Of a stretch of 64,000 nucleotides of DNA, positions 52,552-60,418 are shown piece by piece. The translations under genes were made by a program, and so were the position numbers. Below the pieces are notes generated by a model. The model was given only the letters and a program-made list of their open reading frames with translations. It made no database searches and was not told where the DNA came from. Every line of letters begins with the position of its first letter. The first letter of the stretch is position 1. This DNA is from Dactylosporangium sp. AC04546 (GTDB lineage Bacteria > Actinomycetota > Actinomycetes > Mycobacteriales > Micromonosporaceae): the NCBI RefSeq assembly GCF_022095675.1, contig NZ_JAHYSG010000014.1, positions 83,595 to 147,594 of the forward strand, written 5' to 3'.

Positions 52552-53058
52552 GTGGAGGCGGAGGAGTCGTTCCACGTGTACGTGTCGGGCCGTCTGGCGG
52601 CGCTGTCCCGGATGGCGTACCTGCTGTGCGGTGACCGGCACACCGCGGAGGACCTGGTACAGGTGTCCCTGGTCCGGGTCGCCCGGCACTGGGAACGGGT
52701 GGTCGCCGGCGGCGATCCGGACCCGTACGTGCGGCGCACGATGGTCAGCCAGCACGTGTCGCTGTGGCGGCGTCGCTGGCGGCACGTGCAGCTCAGTGAA
52801 CAGCCGCCGGACCGCCCGGTGCCGGACGGCGCGGACGCGGTCACCACGGCGCTCGCGGTCCAGTCGGCGCTGGCGAAGCTGGCCCCGCGGCAGCGGGCGG
52901 TGCTGGTACTGCGGTACTTCGAAGACCTGACCGAGACCGCGACCGCCGAGGCGATGCGCTGCTCGGTCTCGACGGTGAAGAGCCAGACCCGCGACGCCCT
53001 CGCCGCACTGCGCACCAAGGCGCCCGAGCTGGCCGACCTGACGAAGGTGATGTCATGA
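52552..53058 (+). CDS. SigE-family ECF sigma factor
   Basis: A 168-residue sigma factor with region 2 (LAALSRMAYLLCGDRHTAEDLVQVSLVRVARHW) and region 4 (LAKLAPRQRAVLVLRYFEDLTETATAEAMRCSVSTVKSQTRDALAALR). This is the SigE-type SARP-like group abundant in actinomycetes. I chose GTG 52552, four bases after AGGGAGG; GTG 52549 is too close to the site. It overlaps the next gene by ATGA, whose product is probably its membrane-linked regulator. Confidence 0.9.
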   Translation: MEAEESFHVYVSGRLAALSRMAYLLCGDRHTAEDLVQVSLVRVARHWERVVAGGDPDPYVRRTMVSQHVSLWRRRWRHVQLSEQPPDRPVPDGADAVTTALAVQSALAKLAPRQRAVLVLRYFEDLTETATAEAMRCSVSTVKSQTRDALAALRTKAPELADLTKVMS

Positions 53059-54455
53059 CCGTGCCGTTGCGTGACACGCTGCACGAGCTGGGCGAGCAGA
53101 TGCCACCCGCCCGACTGCCCGAGGATCTCTGGCGGCGCGGGAGACGGCAGCGGCATCGGGGAAAGATCATCGCCGCCGTCATCGCGGCGCTGTTGTGCGC
53201 GACCGCCGCCGTCGTGCCGGGCCTGCACGTCGAGCCCCAGCCGGCCTCGGACGGCCCGGCCATCCCTCGCAGCGTCGAGCTTCCGTACTTTTGGCAGGCG
53301 ACGGTCGACATGGCGCCGCCCGGCCCGGCCACGGTGCTGTTCGGCGGTGACAGCTGGGGGCTGACCGGCGACCCGTTCGAGGAGGAGGGCGGCAAGCTCG
53401 CCGTCGTCGGCCGTAACGGCGCCTACCGCATGCTGCGCTATCCGGACGACAAGCTCCGCGCCGGGCAGGACGTGCGGCTGTCACCGGACGGCAACCTCGT
53501 CGCGCAGAGCATGCTGACCGGCGGACCGGCCGGGTGGCTGGTGGTCACCGACCTGCGCACCGGCCGCAGCCGCGGCTACGGCGACGGGCCGCCGGCCTGC
53601 TGTTTCGAGGTCGCGGCGTGGCGGCCGGACAGCGGCGCCGTCCTGGTCCTGCATCGCACCGACGGCGCCGTGCCGCCGGGGGCGCGGTACGTCCTGGTCG
53701 ACCTGGCCAGCGGTGCGCAGGTCCCGGTCGACGACATCTTCGTGCGAGACCCCGTCGCCTCGGCGTGGGTGGCGGCGTTCGCGCCGGACGGCCACGGGTT
53801 CGTCACGACGAGGCCCTCCGCCGGCGGCACCGAGCTGCGCGGCTACGACGCCGCCGGCCGGCGGCTGTGGACCCGCGACCTCGGCGACCGGCGGCGGCTG
53901 GCCGGCGCGGGCGCCTACACGCCGGATGGTTCGGCCGTGGCGCTGCTGACCATCGACGGCTGCCCGGAAGCGTGCGACCACGACCAGCTCGCCGCCCGGC
54001 GATGGCAGGTCTCCTACGTGGACGCCGCCACCGGCGCGGACCGCGACGGGCCGACGCTACCGGCGGTGACCGGTCCGGCGGTACGAGCGCTCGGCTGGCA
54101 CGGCGACACCCTCGTCGTCGTGCAGTACGAGCTCGAGGACGAGCTCCTGCTGAACCCGGACGACACGGGCTCGGCGGAGACCCGACACGTCCGCGTGCTG
54201 GCGCTGCGGCCGGACGGCGCCGTGAGCGTCGTGCTGGACCCGCCGGCCGACGTCAGCTCCATCGACATCGCGCAGGACCTGCTCCGCGACGGGCGGTTCG
54301 GCGGCCCGGTGCCCGACCCTGCGGCACTGCCGGCCCGCTGGTCGGTGATAGCGAGCGCAGCGCTGTGCCTACTGGTGCCGGTGCTGCTCGCGGCGGCCGT
54401 CGCCGTGGTGGTCCTGCGGGCGGTCCGCCGACGCCGCGCCACCGCCCGGGCATAG
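53055..54455 (+). CDS. Membrane-anchored propeller-like partner of the sigma factor
   Basis: A 466-residue protein: a short N-terminal cytoplasmic part (PLRDTLHELGEQMPPARLPEDLWRRGRR), a membrane segment at about residues 38-55, a large extracytoplasmic domain with TolB-like strands (VRLSPDGNLVAQSML, WLVVTDLRTGRSRGY, YVLVDLASGAQVPV), and a second membrane segment at about 435-458 with a basic tail. The start overlaps the sigma stop (ATGA). Position and topology suggest it senses an external signal and holds the sigma factor, but no standard anti-sigma motif (HXXXCXXC) is present. Confidence 0.65.
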   Translation: MTVPLRDTLHELGEQMPPARLPEDLWRRGRRQRHRGKIIAAVIAALLCATAAVVPGLHVEPQPASDGPAIPRSVELPYFWQATVDMAPPGPATVLFGGDSWGLTGDPFEEEGGKLAVVGRNGAYRMLRYPDDKLRAGQDVRLSPDGNLVAQSMLTGGPAGWLVVTDLRTGRSRGYGDGPPACCFEVAAWRPDSGAVLVLHRTDGAVPPGARYVLVDLASGAQVPVDDIFVRDPVASAWVAAFAPDGHGFVTTRPSAGGTELRGYDAAGRRLWTRDLGDRRRLAGAGAYTPDGSAVALLTIDGCPEACDHDQLAARRWQVSYVDAATGADRDGPTLPAVTGPAVRALGWHGDTLVVVQYELEDELLLNPDDTGSAETRHVRVLALRPDGAVSVVLDPPADVSSIDIAQDLLRDGRFGGPVPDPAALPARWSVIASAALCLLVPVLLAAAVAVVVLRAVRRRRATARA

Positions 54456-54495
54456 CGGAAGCGCCCAGCAGTCACAGCGCTGACGCCTCGCCGAA

Positions 54496-54698
54496 CGGGT
54501 GCGCGTCGACGACGCGATCAATGATCTCGGGTACGTCCGGGTCGCGGTCGGCGGCGTCCTGGCGCCGCAACGCGGCGAGCCGGGCGGGGCCGACGCCGCA
54601 TGGGCTGCGTCACTCGTACAAGAACTCGGGACCCCCGGCGCCGCTGACGGGGCACGCGGGTCGCGGTCCTCGATCGACTGCTGAGGGCGGAGGGCTGA
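54496..54698 (+). pseudogene. Decayed fragment of the tRNA-Val integrase
   Basis: The DNA encodes RVRVDDAINDLGYVRVAVGGVLAP and, shortly after in another frame, TPHGLRHSYK, matching residues 332-354 and 419-428 of the integrase at 61955-63463. It ends with gcggagggctgaccgtgg, the same sequence that surrounds that gene's stop codon. Intervening parts are deleted. The strand is opposite to the intact integrase. Confidence 0.85.
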
Positions 54699-54760
54699 CC
54701 GTGGTCATTGCGACGCCGCAGAGCCTCACCTACGACCCAGGACCCGCGCCAGGGGTCCCC

Positions 54761-54798
54761 CGATACTGGGTTTGAACCAGTGACTTCTTCCGTGTCAA
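54761..54798 (-). other. tRNA-Val(GAC) 3'-half remnant (att scar 1)
   Basis: On the minus strand the sequence from the anticodon loop to the acceptor arm of tRNA-Val(GAC) is retained with one mismatch over 38 bases (cgatactgggtttgaaccag ... cttccgtgtcaa on the plus strand). The 5' half is absent and unrelated sequence follows at both ends. It lies 62 bp from the end of the decayed integrase, the same side-by-side order as in the intact tRNA-Val/integrase junction, but inverted. Confidence 0.85.
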
Positions 54799-55087
54799 CG
54801 CCATTGCGTCCGCGTCTGACCTGTCGAAACCCGTTGCAGTGTAAGGGTTTTAGGTTGGTGAGCGTTCGTCGATGTACGTGGCTGTTCGTACCCGTGCCCC
54901 CTCATCGCCCCCTATAGCAGGATGGAACAGAGGACGTGGCCGACCCCCTCTGTTCCAGCCACTTCTTGGCTGCCGCCGCCCGGGACAGACGTGATCAGGG
55001 TGTCCCCAGTAAATGTGCAGGTCAACGGCGGCTGAGGGACACCAGGAACAGCAGGGACAGTTACGCCCAAGCATTCATGTAGATCCC

Positions 55088-56035
55088 TTAGCGCACGAGG
55101 ACGTCCACCGACCGTAGATCGCGGTTCGCATGGTGCACCTCCACGATGTCGGCCAGGGCGTCGCGGCCCAGCGCCCGGTATGCGCCCACGAGCAGCATCG
55201 TCGCCTCGGCCCGGTGGTCGTCGGCGTCGAACCAGTGCAGCTCACGGCCGACGACGAGCGCGTACGCGGGCTGGCCGGCCGCCAGTTCGGCGCGAGCCTC
55301 GGCGATGATCGACGCCGCTGTCTCCGGGTTGCGGTACAACCTGATGCGCTCGTCCGCGCGGCCCGCACGCGGGTCGCCGGCGTCCGGTGGCAGGGCCGGG
55401 CCGATCGTGACGCCGCCGGCCGGGCGGCCGGCCGTCGCCCAGCGGCGCGGACCGTCCTGCGCGAGCGCCTCGGCGTCCGCGTCGGCGAAGGCGTTCAGCG
55501 CGTCCTCGGCCGGCTCGAGCGGCTCCGCGCCCTCGTAGTGCGCCGGGTCGTCGGCCTCGCGGTCGCTGCGGACCTTCTGCAGCAGGCCGTACGTCTGGCC
55601 GAGTATCGTCACCCAGCCGTCCGTCCAGGTCTCCGCGGAGTCGCGGGCCCAGTTGTACGCGACGAATGTGGGCAGGTCGGCGGGGTCGTCATACCACAGG
55701 CCGTAGTGCAGGCCGTCCGAGTCGCCGCCCATGATCGTGACGAACTCGGGCGGGTCGCGGCGGTAGCGGTGGTCCAGGCGCTCGTCCAGGCCGTCGTGCG
55801 CGCTCAGGGACAGGCCGTCGTCGGCGAACAGCGCCGTGATGCCACCTATGCGCAGGCCGAGGCCTCCCCATACCGCCGATCGCTCCGCGCGGTCGAGGCT
55901 GTGCCAGAAGGCGGCGAAGACCGCGACGTGGCGCGGCAGGCGAAGGTTGTAGACGCGGCGGAAGCGCTCCTCGACGAGCGGGAAGCGCTCGTCCATCAGC
56001 GCGAGCGCCGCCCGCTGGTCATCACGCACCCGCAA
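55088..56035 (-). CDS. HPF1/DUF2228-like protein
   Basis: A 315-residue soluble protein. Residues 88-132 read like the core of the HPF1/DUF2228 family: YRRDPPEFVTIMGG, LHYGLWYDDPADLPTFVAYNWARDSAE. In animals HPF1 partners with PARP to direct ADP-ribosylation to serine; bacterial homologues are uncharacterised. A C-terminal module (about 235-315, ETAASIIAEARAELAAGQ ... AYRALGRDALADIVEVHHANRDL) looks helical. Start ATG 56035. It sits alone between att scars, with no ADP-ribosyltransferase gene nearby. The family call is from memory of motif patterns and needs a profile check. Confidence 0.55.
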   Translation of the reverse strand: MRVRDDQRAALALMDERFPLVEERFRRVYNLRLPRHVAVFAAFWHSLDRAERSAVWGGLGLRIGGITALFADDGLSLSAHDGLDERLDHRYRRDPPEFVTIMGGDSDGLHYGLWYDDPADLPTFVAYNWARDSAETWTDGWVTILGQTYGLLQKVRSDREADDPAHYEGAEPLEPAEDALNAFADADAEALAQDGPRRWATAGRPAGGVTIGPALPPDAGDPRAGRADERIRLYRNPETAASIIAEARAELAAGQPAYALVVGRELHWFDADDHRAEATMLLVGAYRALGRDALADIVEVHHANRDLRSVDVLVR

Positions 56036-56221
56036 GTCCTACCAGACCAGCGTCCAAGCCCGCTCACAAAGGCAGGACGACACCCGGCAGCGTGCGGACG
56101 AGCATTGGAGTGACACGCGGTTGGTGCAACGACCGGAGTCGGTCGTCGAGGGCGGCTCGAACGGATAGCGCAGATGGCCCGCGGAGGTAGTCGGAGTGAG
56201 TTAGACCCCCTGCATGGGGTC

Positions 56222-56254
56222 GAGGGCCGCCTCCAATCGTTGGAAACGGCCCTC
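56222..56254 (-). terminator. Hairpin behind att scar 2
   Basis: gagggccg...tccaa pairs with ttgga...cggccctc around a 3-base loop. On the minus strand it follows the tRNA-Val remnant at 56263-56306, as a tRNA terminator would. Confidence 0.65.
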
Positions 56255-56262
56255 TGACCTGC

Positions 56263-56306
56263 GGTGGGCGATACTGGGATCGAACCAGTGGCCTCTTCGG
56301 TGTGAA
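56263..56306 (-). other. tRNA-Val(CAC)-like 3'-half remnant (att scar 2)
   Basis: Minus-strand sequence from anticodon loop to acceptor end of a valine tRNA. The loop reads TTCACAC, giving anticodon CAC rather than GAC, and the T-arm differs (GTTCGATCC). The 5' half is missing. The sequence on its far side (gaaacccgttgc ... cgttcg) is shared with the flank of scar 1 at 54834-54875, consistent with a common attachment-site arm. Confidence 0.75.
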
Positions 56307-56429
56307 CGCCCTGATCGCCGCGCCCGATGTGAGGAAACCCGTTGCGACACAAGGGCTCTAGGTCTGCGGACGTTCGCCGGCGTACATGATGCGCAGCTTC
56401 GCTGAGGCGGCGTAGACCCCCTGGACGGA

Positions 56430-56466
56430 TCAAGGGCCGTTTCCGTATTCCGGAAACGGCCCTTGA
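56430..56466 (-). terminator. Perfect hairpin behind att scar 3
   Basis: A 16-bp perfect stem (56430-56445 and 56451-56466, tcaagggccgtttccg and complement) with a 5-base loop. On the minus strand it directly follows the tRNA-Val remnant at 56471-56523. Confidence 0.85.
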
Positions 56467-56470
56467 TCTG

Positions 56471-56523
56471 TGGTGGGCGATACTGGGTTTGAACCAGTGA
56501 CCTCTTCCGTGTCGAGGAAGCGC
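56471..56523 (-). other. tRNA-Val(GAC) 3'-end remnant including CCA (att scar 3)
   Basis: Fifty-three bases identical to the intact tRNA-Val at 61763-61837 from the anticodon stem to the CCA end, except for one base in the anticodon loop. The D-arm and 5' acceptor strand are missing. A degenerate direct repeat of the scar 2 region (both begin tagaccccctg and continue with a hairpin and a tRNA end). Confidence 0.9.
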
Positions 56524-56604
56524 ACTTCTGATGCATCTGGTCGCCTCGCCAAGGTGCCTCGGTCTCGGGCATTGTGCCTGATCGCAGGAACGGCGGGTGG
56601 CGTT

Positions 56605-57681
56605 TCACGTTGCCAAAGGGAGGACCGCGCGGACCTCGAAGGTGTGGTCGTGTTGGGCGGCCGTCAGGGTGCCGCCCAGGTGTTCCACCCGTCTGCGCAT
56701 GCCCGTGATGCCGATGCCCTCCGCAGGAGGGGCGGCCGCCAGGTTCTGGTTGGCCACCACCAGCGTCAGCGACGTCGGGCTGTGGTCGACGGTCACCGAG
56801 GCCTTCGGGTGGGCGGAGTGTTTCACCACGTTCGTCAATGACTCCTGCAGTACCCGATATGCGGCCACGTCGATTGCCGACGGCACCGCTGACGGTTCGC
56901 CCCGTCGTGACAGGTCGACCGTGAGGCCTGCGGCCTCCACTCGGGCGACCAATGCGTCCAAGCCCGCCAAGCCTGGAGTCGGGGCTCGGTCCGGGGAGTC
57001 CGGGGAGATCGCCGCCAGCGTCGTGCGCAGCTCGGCCAACGCGTCGGCGCTCGCCCGGCTGATCGCCTCCAGCGCCACCGCGGCCTGGTCGGGCTTCGTT
57101 CGTTGCAGGTGCAGCGCGATGTCGGCCTGCATCTGGATCGCGGCCAGGCCGTGGCCGACCACGTCGTGGACCTCCTGGGCCAGGCGCAGTCGTTCGGCGT
57201 CGATCAACCGGCGCTCCTGCTCCTCCCGCTCCCGTGCGCCGGCCTCCGTGACCAGGCGGCGGGCCACGCCCAGCGTGAACGGGATCGCCACCCACGCCGT
57301 GCCGGGGGCCAGGCCCGCATAGCCCGGCAGCGCCGCGCTGTTCGTCAGCAGGTGGACCAGGAGCAGCGCCAGGGCGCCGCCGCACCAGATCGACGCCGTG
57401 CGCAGCGGGCGTCTGCGGGCCACCGAGAAGACCGACACCGCGACGCTCAGCATGATCGGGCCGTACGGGTAGCCGACGGTCAAGTATGTCGATGTGGCCA
57501 GCACGGTCACGGTCAATGTCGGGAGCGGCCAGCGGGTGCGGAACGCGGTGGCCAAGGCGGCCAGGACGATGAGGGCCAGGGCCCAGGCGTCGACCGGGCG
57601 GTCGGCCGGGTTGACCCGTTCGAGGTACGGCGCGCTCACCAGACCCACCGCGAGCAGCGCGGCCGCGACACCAGCACCCAT
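56605..57681 (-). CDS. Sensor histidine kinase (NarL-type, HisKA_3)
   Basis: A 358-residue membrane kinase. The N-terminal 140 residues contain five to six hydrophobic segments without a large external loop. Then come the dimerisation motif RLRLAQEVHDVVGHGLAAIQMQ with the phosphoacceptor His, the N-box VLQESLTNVVKHSAHP and GIGITGMRRRVEHLGG. I use ATG 57681; GTG 57717 would add 12 residues. Its partner response regulator, normally downstream, is absent: the gene ends next to att scar 3, suggesting that it was displaced. Confidence 0.88.
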   Translation of the reverse strand: MGAGVAAALLAVGLVSAPYLERVNPADRPVDAWALALIVLAALATAFRTRWPLPTLTVTVLATSTYLTVGYPYGPIMLSVAVSVFSVARRRPLRTASIWCGGALALLLVHLLTNSAALPGYAGLAPGTAWVAIPFTLGVARRLVTEAGAREREEQERRLIDAERLRLAQEVHDVVGHGLAAIQMQADIALHLQRTKPDQAAVALEAISRASADALAELRTTLAAISPDSPDRAPTPGLAGLDALVARVEAAGLTVDLSRRGEPSAVPSAIDVAAYRVLQESLTNVVKHSAHPKASVTVDHSPTSLTLVVANQNLAAAPPAEGIGITGMRRRVEHLGGTLTAAQHDHTFEVRAVLPLAT

Positions 57682-57767
57682 CGCCCCATCATCGTGCGCC
57701 ACCCCGCGGTGTGTCACCGTCAGTGCTGCGTACCTGGGCGTACGTCAGCGGGAGTACCGTCTCCCGC

Positions 57768-58508
57768 GTGCTCATCCTGTTGCCGCCCTCCGAGGGCAAG
57801 GCCGCCGCGCCGCGGCGGGGCAGTCCGCTCGACCTCGACGGGCTGATGCTGCCGGAGCTGCGCGCGGCGCGAGAGACCGTCCTCGATGAACTGACGAAGC
57901 TCAGCGCCGATCCCGAGGCGGCACTCGCGACGCTCGGGCTGAGTGCCGGGCAGGGCGCCGAGGTGGAGCGCAACGCGGTGCTGCGCGACGCGCCGGCCGT
58001 GCCCGCCGGGAAGCTGTACACCGGCGTGCTCTACGACGCCCTCGACCTCGCGTCGCTGCCCGCGGCCGCCAAGCGCCGCGCCCGGGAGCAGCTGCTGATC
58101 TTCTCGGGGCTGTGGGGCGTGCTCGGCCTCGCCGACCGCATCCCGCCGTACCGGTGCAGCATCGGCGTCCGCCTGCCCGGCGCCGGGTCGCTGAGCGCGC
58201 ACTGGAAGGCGGCCCTCGCCGGTCCGCTCGGCGAGCTCGCCGGTGATGATCTGGTGCTCGATCTCCGTTCGTCGGCATATGTCCCGATGTGGGCGCCCCG
58301 CAACGGCGTCAGCGTTCGGGTGCTGCACGACGGCAAGGTGGTCAGCCACTTCAACAAGGCCACCAAGGGGCGCATTGTGCGCGATCTGCTGCTCGCCGGG
58401 GCCCGGCCGCGGACGCCGGAGCGTCTTGCGCAGACGCTGGAGCAGGTGGGGTACCGAGTGCAGGCCCGCCGTCCGGACCAGCTGGACGTCGTCGTCGACA
58501 CACTGTAG
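57768..58508 (+). CDS. yaaA: Peroxide stress protein YaaA (UPF0246)
   Basis: A 246-residue YaaA/DUF328 protein: the N-terminal LILLPPSEGKA, RAREQLLIFSGLWGVLGLADRIPPYR, DLRSSAYVPMW and VVSHFNKATKGRIVRDLL near the end are all family hallmarks. In E. coli the protein limits free iron and DNA damage during peroxide stress. GTG 57768 starts directly at the first strand. Divergent from the sensor kinase. Confidence 0.9.
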   Translation: MLILLPPSEGKAAAPRRGSPLDLDGLMLPELRAARETVLDELTKLSADPEAALATLGLSAGQGAEVERNAVLRDAPAVPAGKLYTGVLYDALDLASLPAAAKRRAREQLLIFSGLWGVLGLADRIPPYRCSIGVRLPGAGSLSAHWKAALAGPLGELAGDDLVLDLRSSAYVPMWAPRNGVSVRVLHDGKVVSHFNKATKGRIVRDLLLAGARPRTPERLAQTLEQVGYRVQARRPDQLDVVVDTL

Positions 58509-58557
58509 CTTCGCCGTTTCGCTGCGTGGTGGCCGTTCGTCGGTCAGTGTCGGAGGA

Positions 58558-60258
58558 GTGGACCGTGAACCCCGCCTGACCCGGCGCGGCGTCCTCGCCG
58601 CGGCGGCCGTCCCACTGCTCGGCGCCGGTGGCGGCTACGGCGCCGCCGACGCGGAACTGCTGCCGATCAGCATGGCGATGCACATTCACGGGCCGTTCAG
58701 CGAGGGGCTGGCGAGCTATTCCGCGCATTTCGACCAGGCCCGCAAACACGACGTCGACGTCATCTGGTGGACCGACCACGACTTCCGGATCGCCGCGTTC
58801 GCGCACCGCGCGGCCGTGCATTTCGACGGCGCCACGGAGCCCGAGCGTGGGCTCGCCTGGACCTGGACGAAATCGGCCGAGGGTAATCTGACATCGTCGG
58901 CGGTCGAGTTCGTCGCCGACCCGCACTCACCGCGGGACGGGCCGGGCAAGGCGCTGCGGCTGTCGGCCGCCGGGGCCGGGATCCTGTGGTACCGGGGCAA
59001 CGCCTGGAACGCGACCGTGAACGCCTGCATCGCCGACACCGCATTGACGCTCGACGTGCTGCCGGAAACGCTCCCCGCCGACGGAGCGCTGCTCGTGGAC
59101 GTCCAGCTGTCACACCATCCGGCCAACGGCGAACGGCCCGCCGGCGTGCTGCACATCCGGTACCGTATCGGCGCCTTTGCGTCTTCTCGGCACGTCGCCG
59201 CCGGCACCACGGGCACCGTTTCGCTGCCCGTCCGCAGCGGCGTCTGGCAGCGGTTCACGTTCGTGCCGCGCGACGACGTCGCCCGGCTCTGGCCCGACGT
59301 CGTGCCGGGCGACAATGCGCTCACCGGGCTGCGGATCGGTGTCCAGCGGTCCGGTTTCGTGGTCGACCGGCTCACGTTCAACCGCAGCCGCCGGGCCGGC
59401 CAGGCGGGCGAGCAGCTGCGCGCCGAGGTGATCGCCGCCGTAGCAGCCAACCACCCCGGGGTGACGCATTTCCGGGCGATGGAGATCTCGCTGGTGCGGC
59501 ACGTGAACTGGTTCGGCGGCGACCAGACGTTCCCGCCGTTCCCGATGCCGCCGGTGCGCGACAACAATCCGGCGCTCACCCGTTCGATGGTGCGGTTCCT
59601 GCACGGCCACGGCGGGCTGACCTGCTGGAACCACCCGATGGACGTCGCGCGGCGGGACGAGCTCGCGAAGCTGATGATCTCGTCGGACTTCCTCGGGTTC
59701 GACCTCGTGGAAATCGGCCGGAAACCGCTCGACGACCTGCTCTGGGTGCTCGACGTGGCGGCCCGCAACGCGCTGTTCTTCACGGCGGTCGGCAGCAGCG
59801 ACGACCACGACGGAATCGACTGGCTCACGAACGAGGAGCATTTCCTGACGTACGTCTGGGCCCGCTCGAAGTCGCAGGCCGACCTCCTTGCCGCGCTGCG
59901 GGCGGGCGCCGCCTGGTTCACCGATCTGGCCCGGTACCGCGGCACGCTGGACCTGCGCGTCGGCGGGGTTTCGCGGCTGGGCGCGGTGCTGATCCGATCG
60001 GCGCCGGTGACGGTGTCGGTGGTGGCCACGAAACTGCCGGAGAAAGCGGTCGTGGAGGTCGTCTCCGGGCCGGTCGACGAGGCCGCGGCGGTGCCGTCGA
60101 CGTCCGTTTCCAAGGGCGCCGCCGTCACGGTACAACCGGGGCGATATGTGCGGCTGCAGGTGCGGCTGGCCTCGGGGGAGGTCGTCGGTGCGTCGAATCC
60201 GCCGTGGGTGCTGGCCCGGAAACCGAAACGGCCCGTGCCGGCGGCACGGGCTCGTTGA
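58558..60258 (+). CDS. Exported PHP-domain-like phosphoesterase
   Basis: A 566-residue protein with a twin-arginine signal (RLTRRGVLAAAAVPLLGAGGG). The mature part starts with PHP-type metal motifs, MAMHIHGPFSEG and VIWWTDHDFRI, and later has WNHPMD and VGSSDDHDG, which can complete the metal site. A beta-rich domain of about 150 residues (CBM-like, LSAAGAGILWYRGN to FVVDRLTFNRS) is inserted between the first and second metal motifs. Probably an extracellular phosphoesterase; substrate unknown. GTG 58558 is the start just ahead of the signal peptide. Confidence 0.75.
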   Translation: MDREPRLTRRGVLAAAAVPLLGAGGGYGAADAELLPISMAMHIHGPFSEGLASYSAHFDQARKHDVDVIWWTDHDFRIAAFAHRAAVHFDGATEPERGLAWTWTKSAEGNLTSSAVEFVADPHSPRDGPGKALRLSAAGAGILWYRGNAWNATVNACIADTALTLDVLPETLPADGALLVDVQLSHHPANGERPAGVLHIRYRIGAFASSRHVAAGTTGTVSLPVRSGVWQRFTFVPRDDVARLWPDVVPGDNALTGLRIGVQRSGFVVDRLTFNRSRRAGQAGEQLRAEVIAAVAANHPGVTHFRAMEISLVRHVNWFGGDQTFPPFPMPPVRDNNPALTRSMVRFLHGHGGLTCWNHPMDVARRDELAKLMISSDFLGFDLVEIGRKPLDDLLWVLDVAARNALFFTAVGSSDDHDGIDWLTNEEHFLTYVWARSKSQADLLAALRAGAAWFTDLARYRGTLDLRVGGVSRLGAVLIRSAPVTVSVVATKLPEKAVVEVVSGPVDEAAAVPSTSVSKGAAVTVQPGRYVRLQVRLASGEVVGASNPPWVLARKPKRPVPAARAR

Positions 60259-60274
60259 AGACTCTCGATCGTGG

Positions 60275-60347
60275 AGCGGACGACGGGATTCGAACCCGCG
60301 ACCCTCACCTTGGCAAGGTGATGCGCTACCAGCTGCGCTACGTCCGC
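60275..60347 (-). tRNA. tRNA-Gly (anticodon GCC), second copy
   Basis: Seventy-three bases forming a complete cloverleaf on the minus strand: acceptor GCGGACG/CGTCCGC, anticodon stem CACCTTGCCAAGGTG with GCC, T-arm GGGTTCGAATCCC. A CCA follows at 60274-60272. The 73 bases are identical to the tRNA-Gly at 61570-61642 on the plus strand, so the two form an inverted repeat around the capA gene. Confidence 0.96.
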
Positions 60348-60418
60348 ACTGATCGTCAACTCTAGCGCATTCCCGCGCGGGGCCACGCGGCGGGGGCGTC
60401 ACCCGTTAGCGTGGCTCC

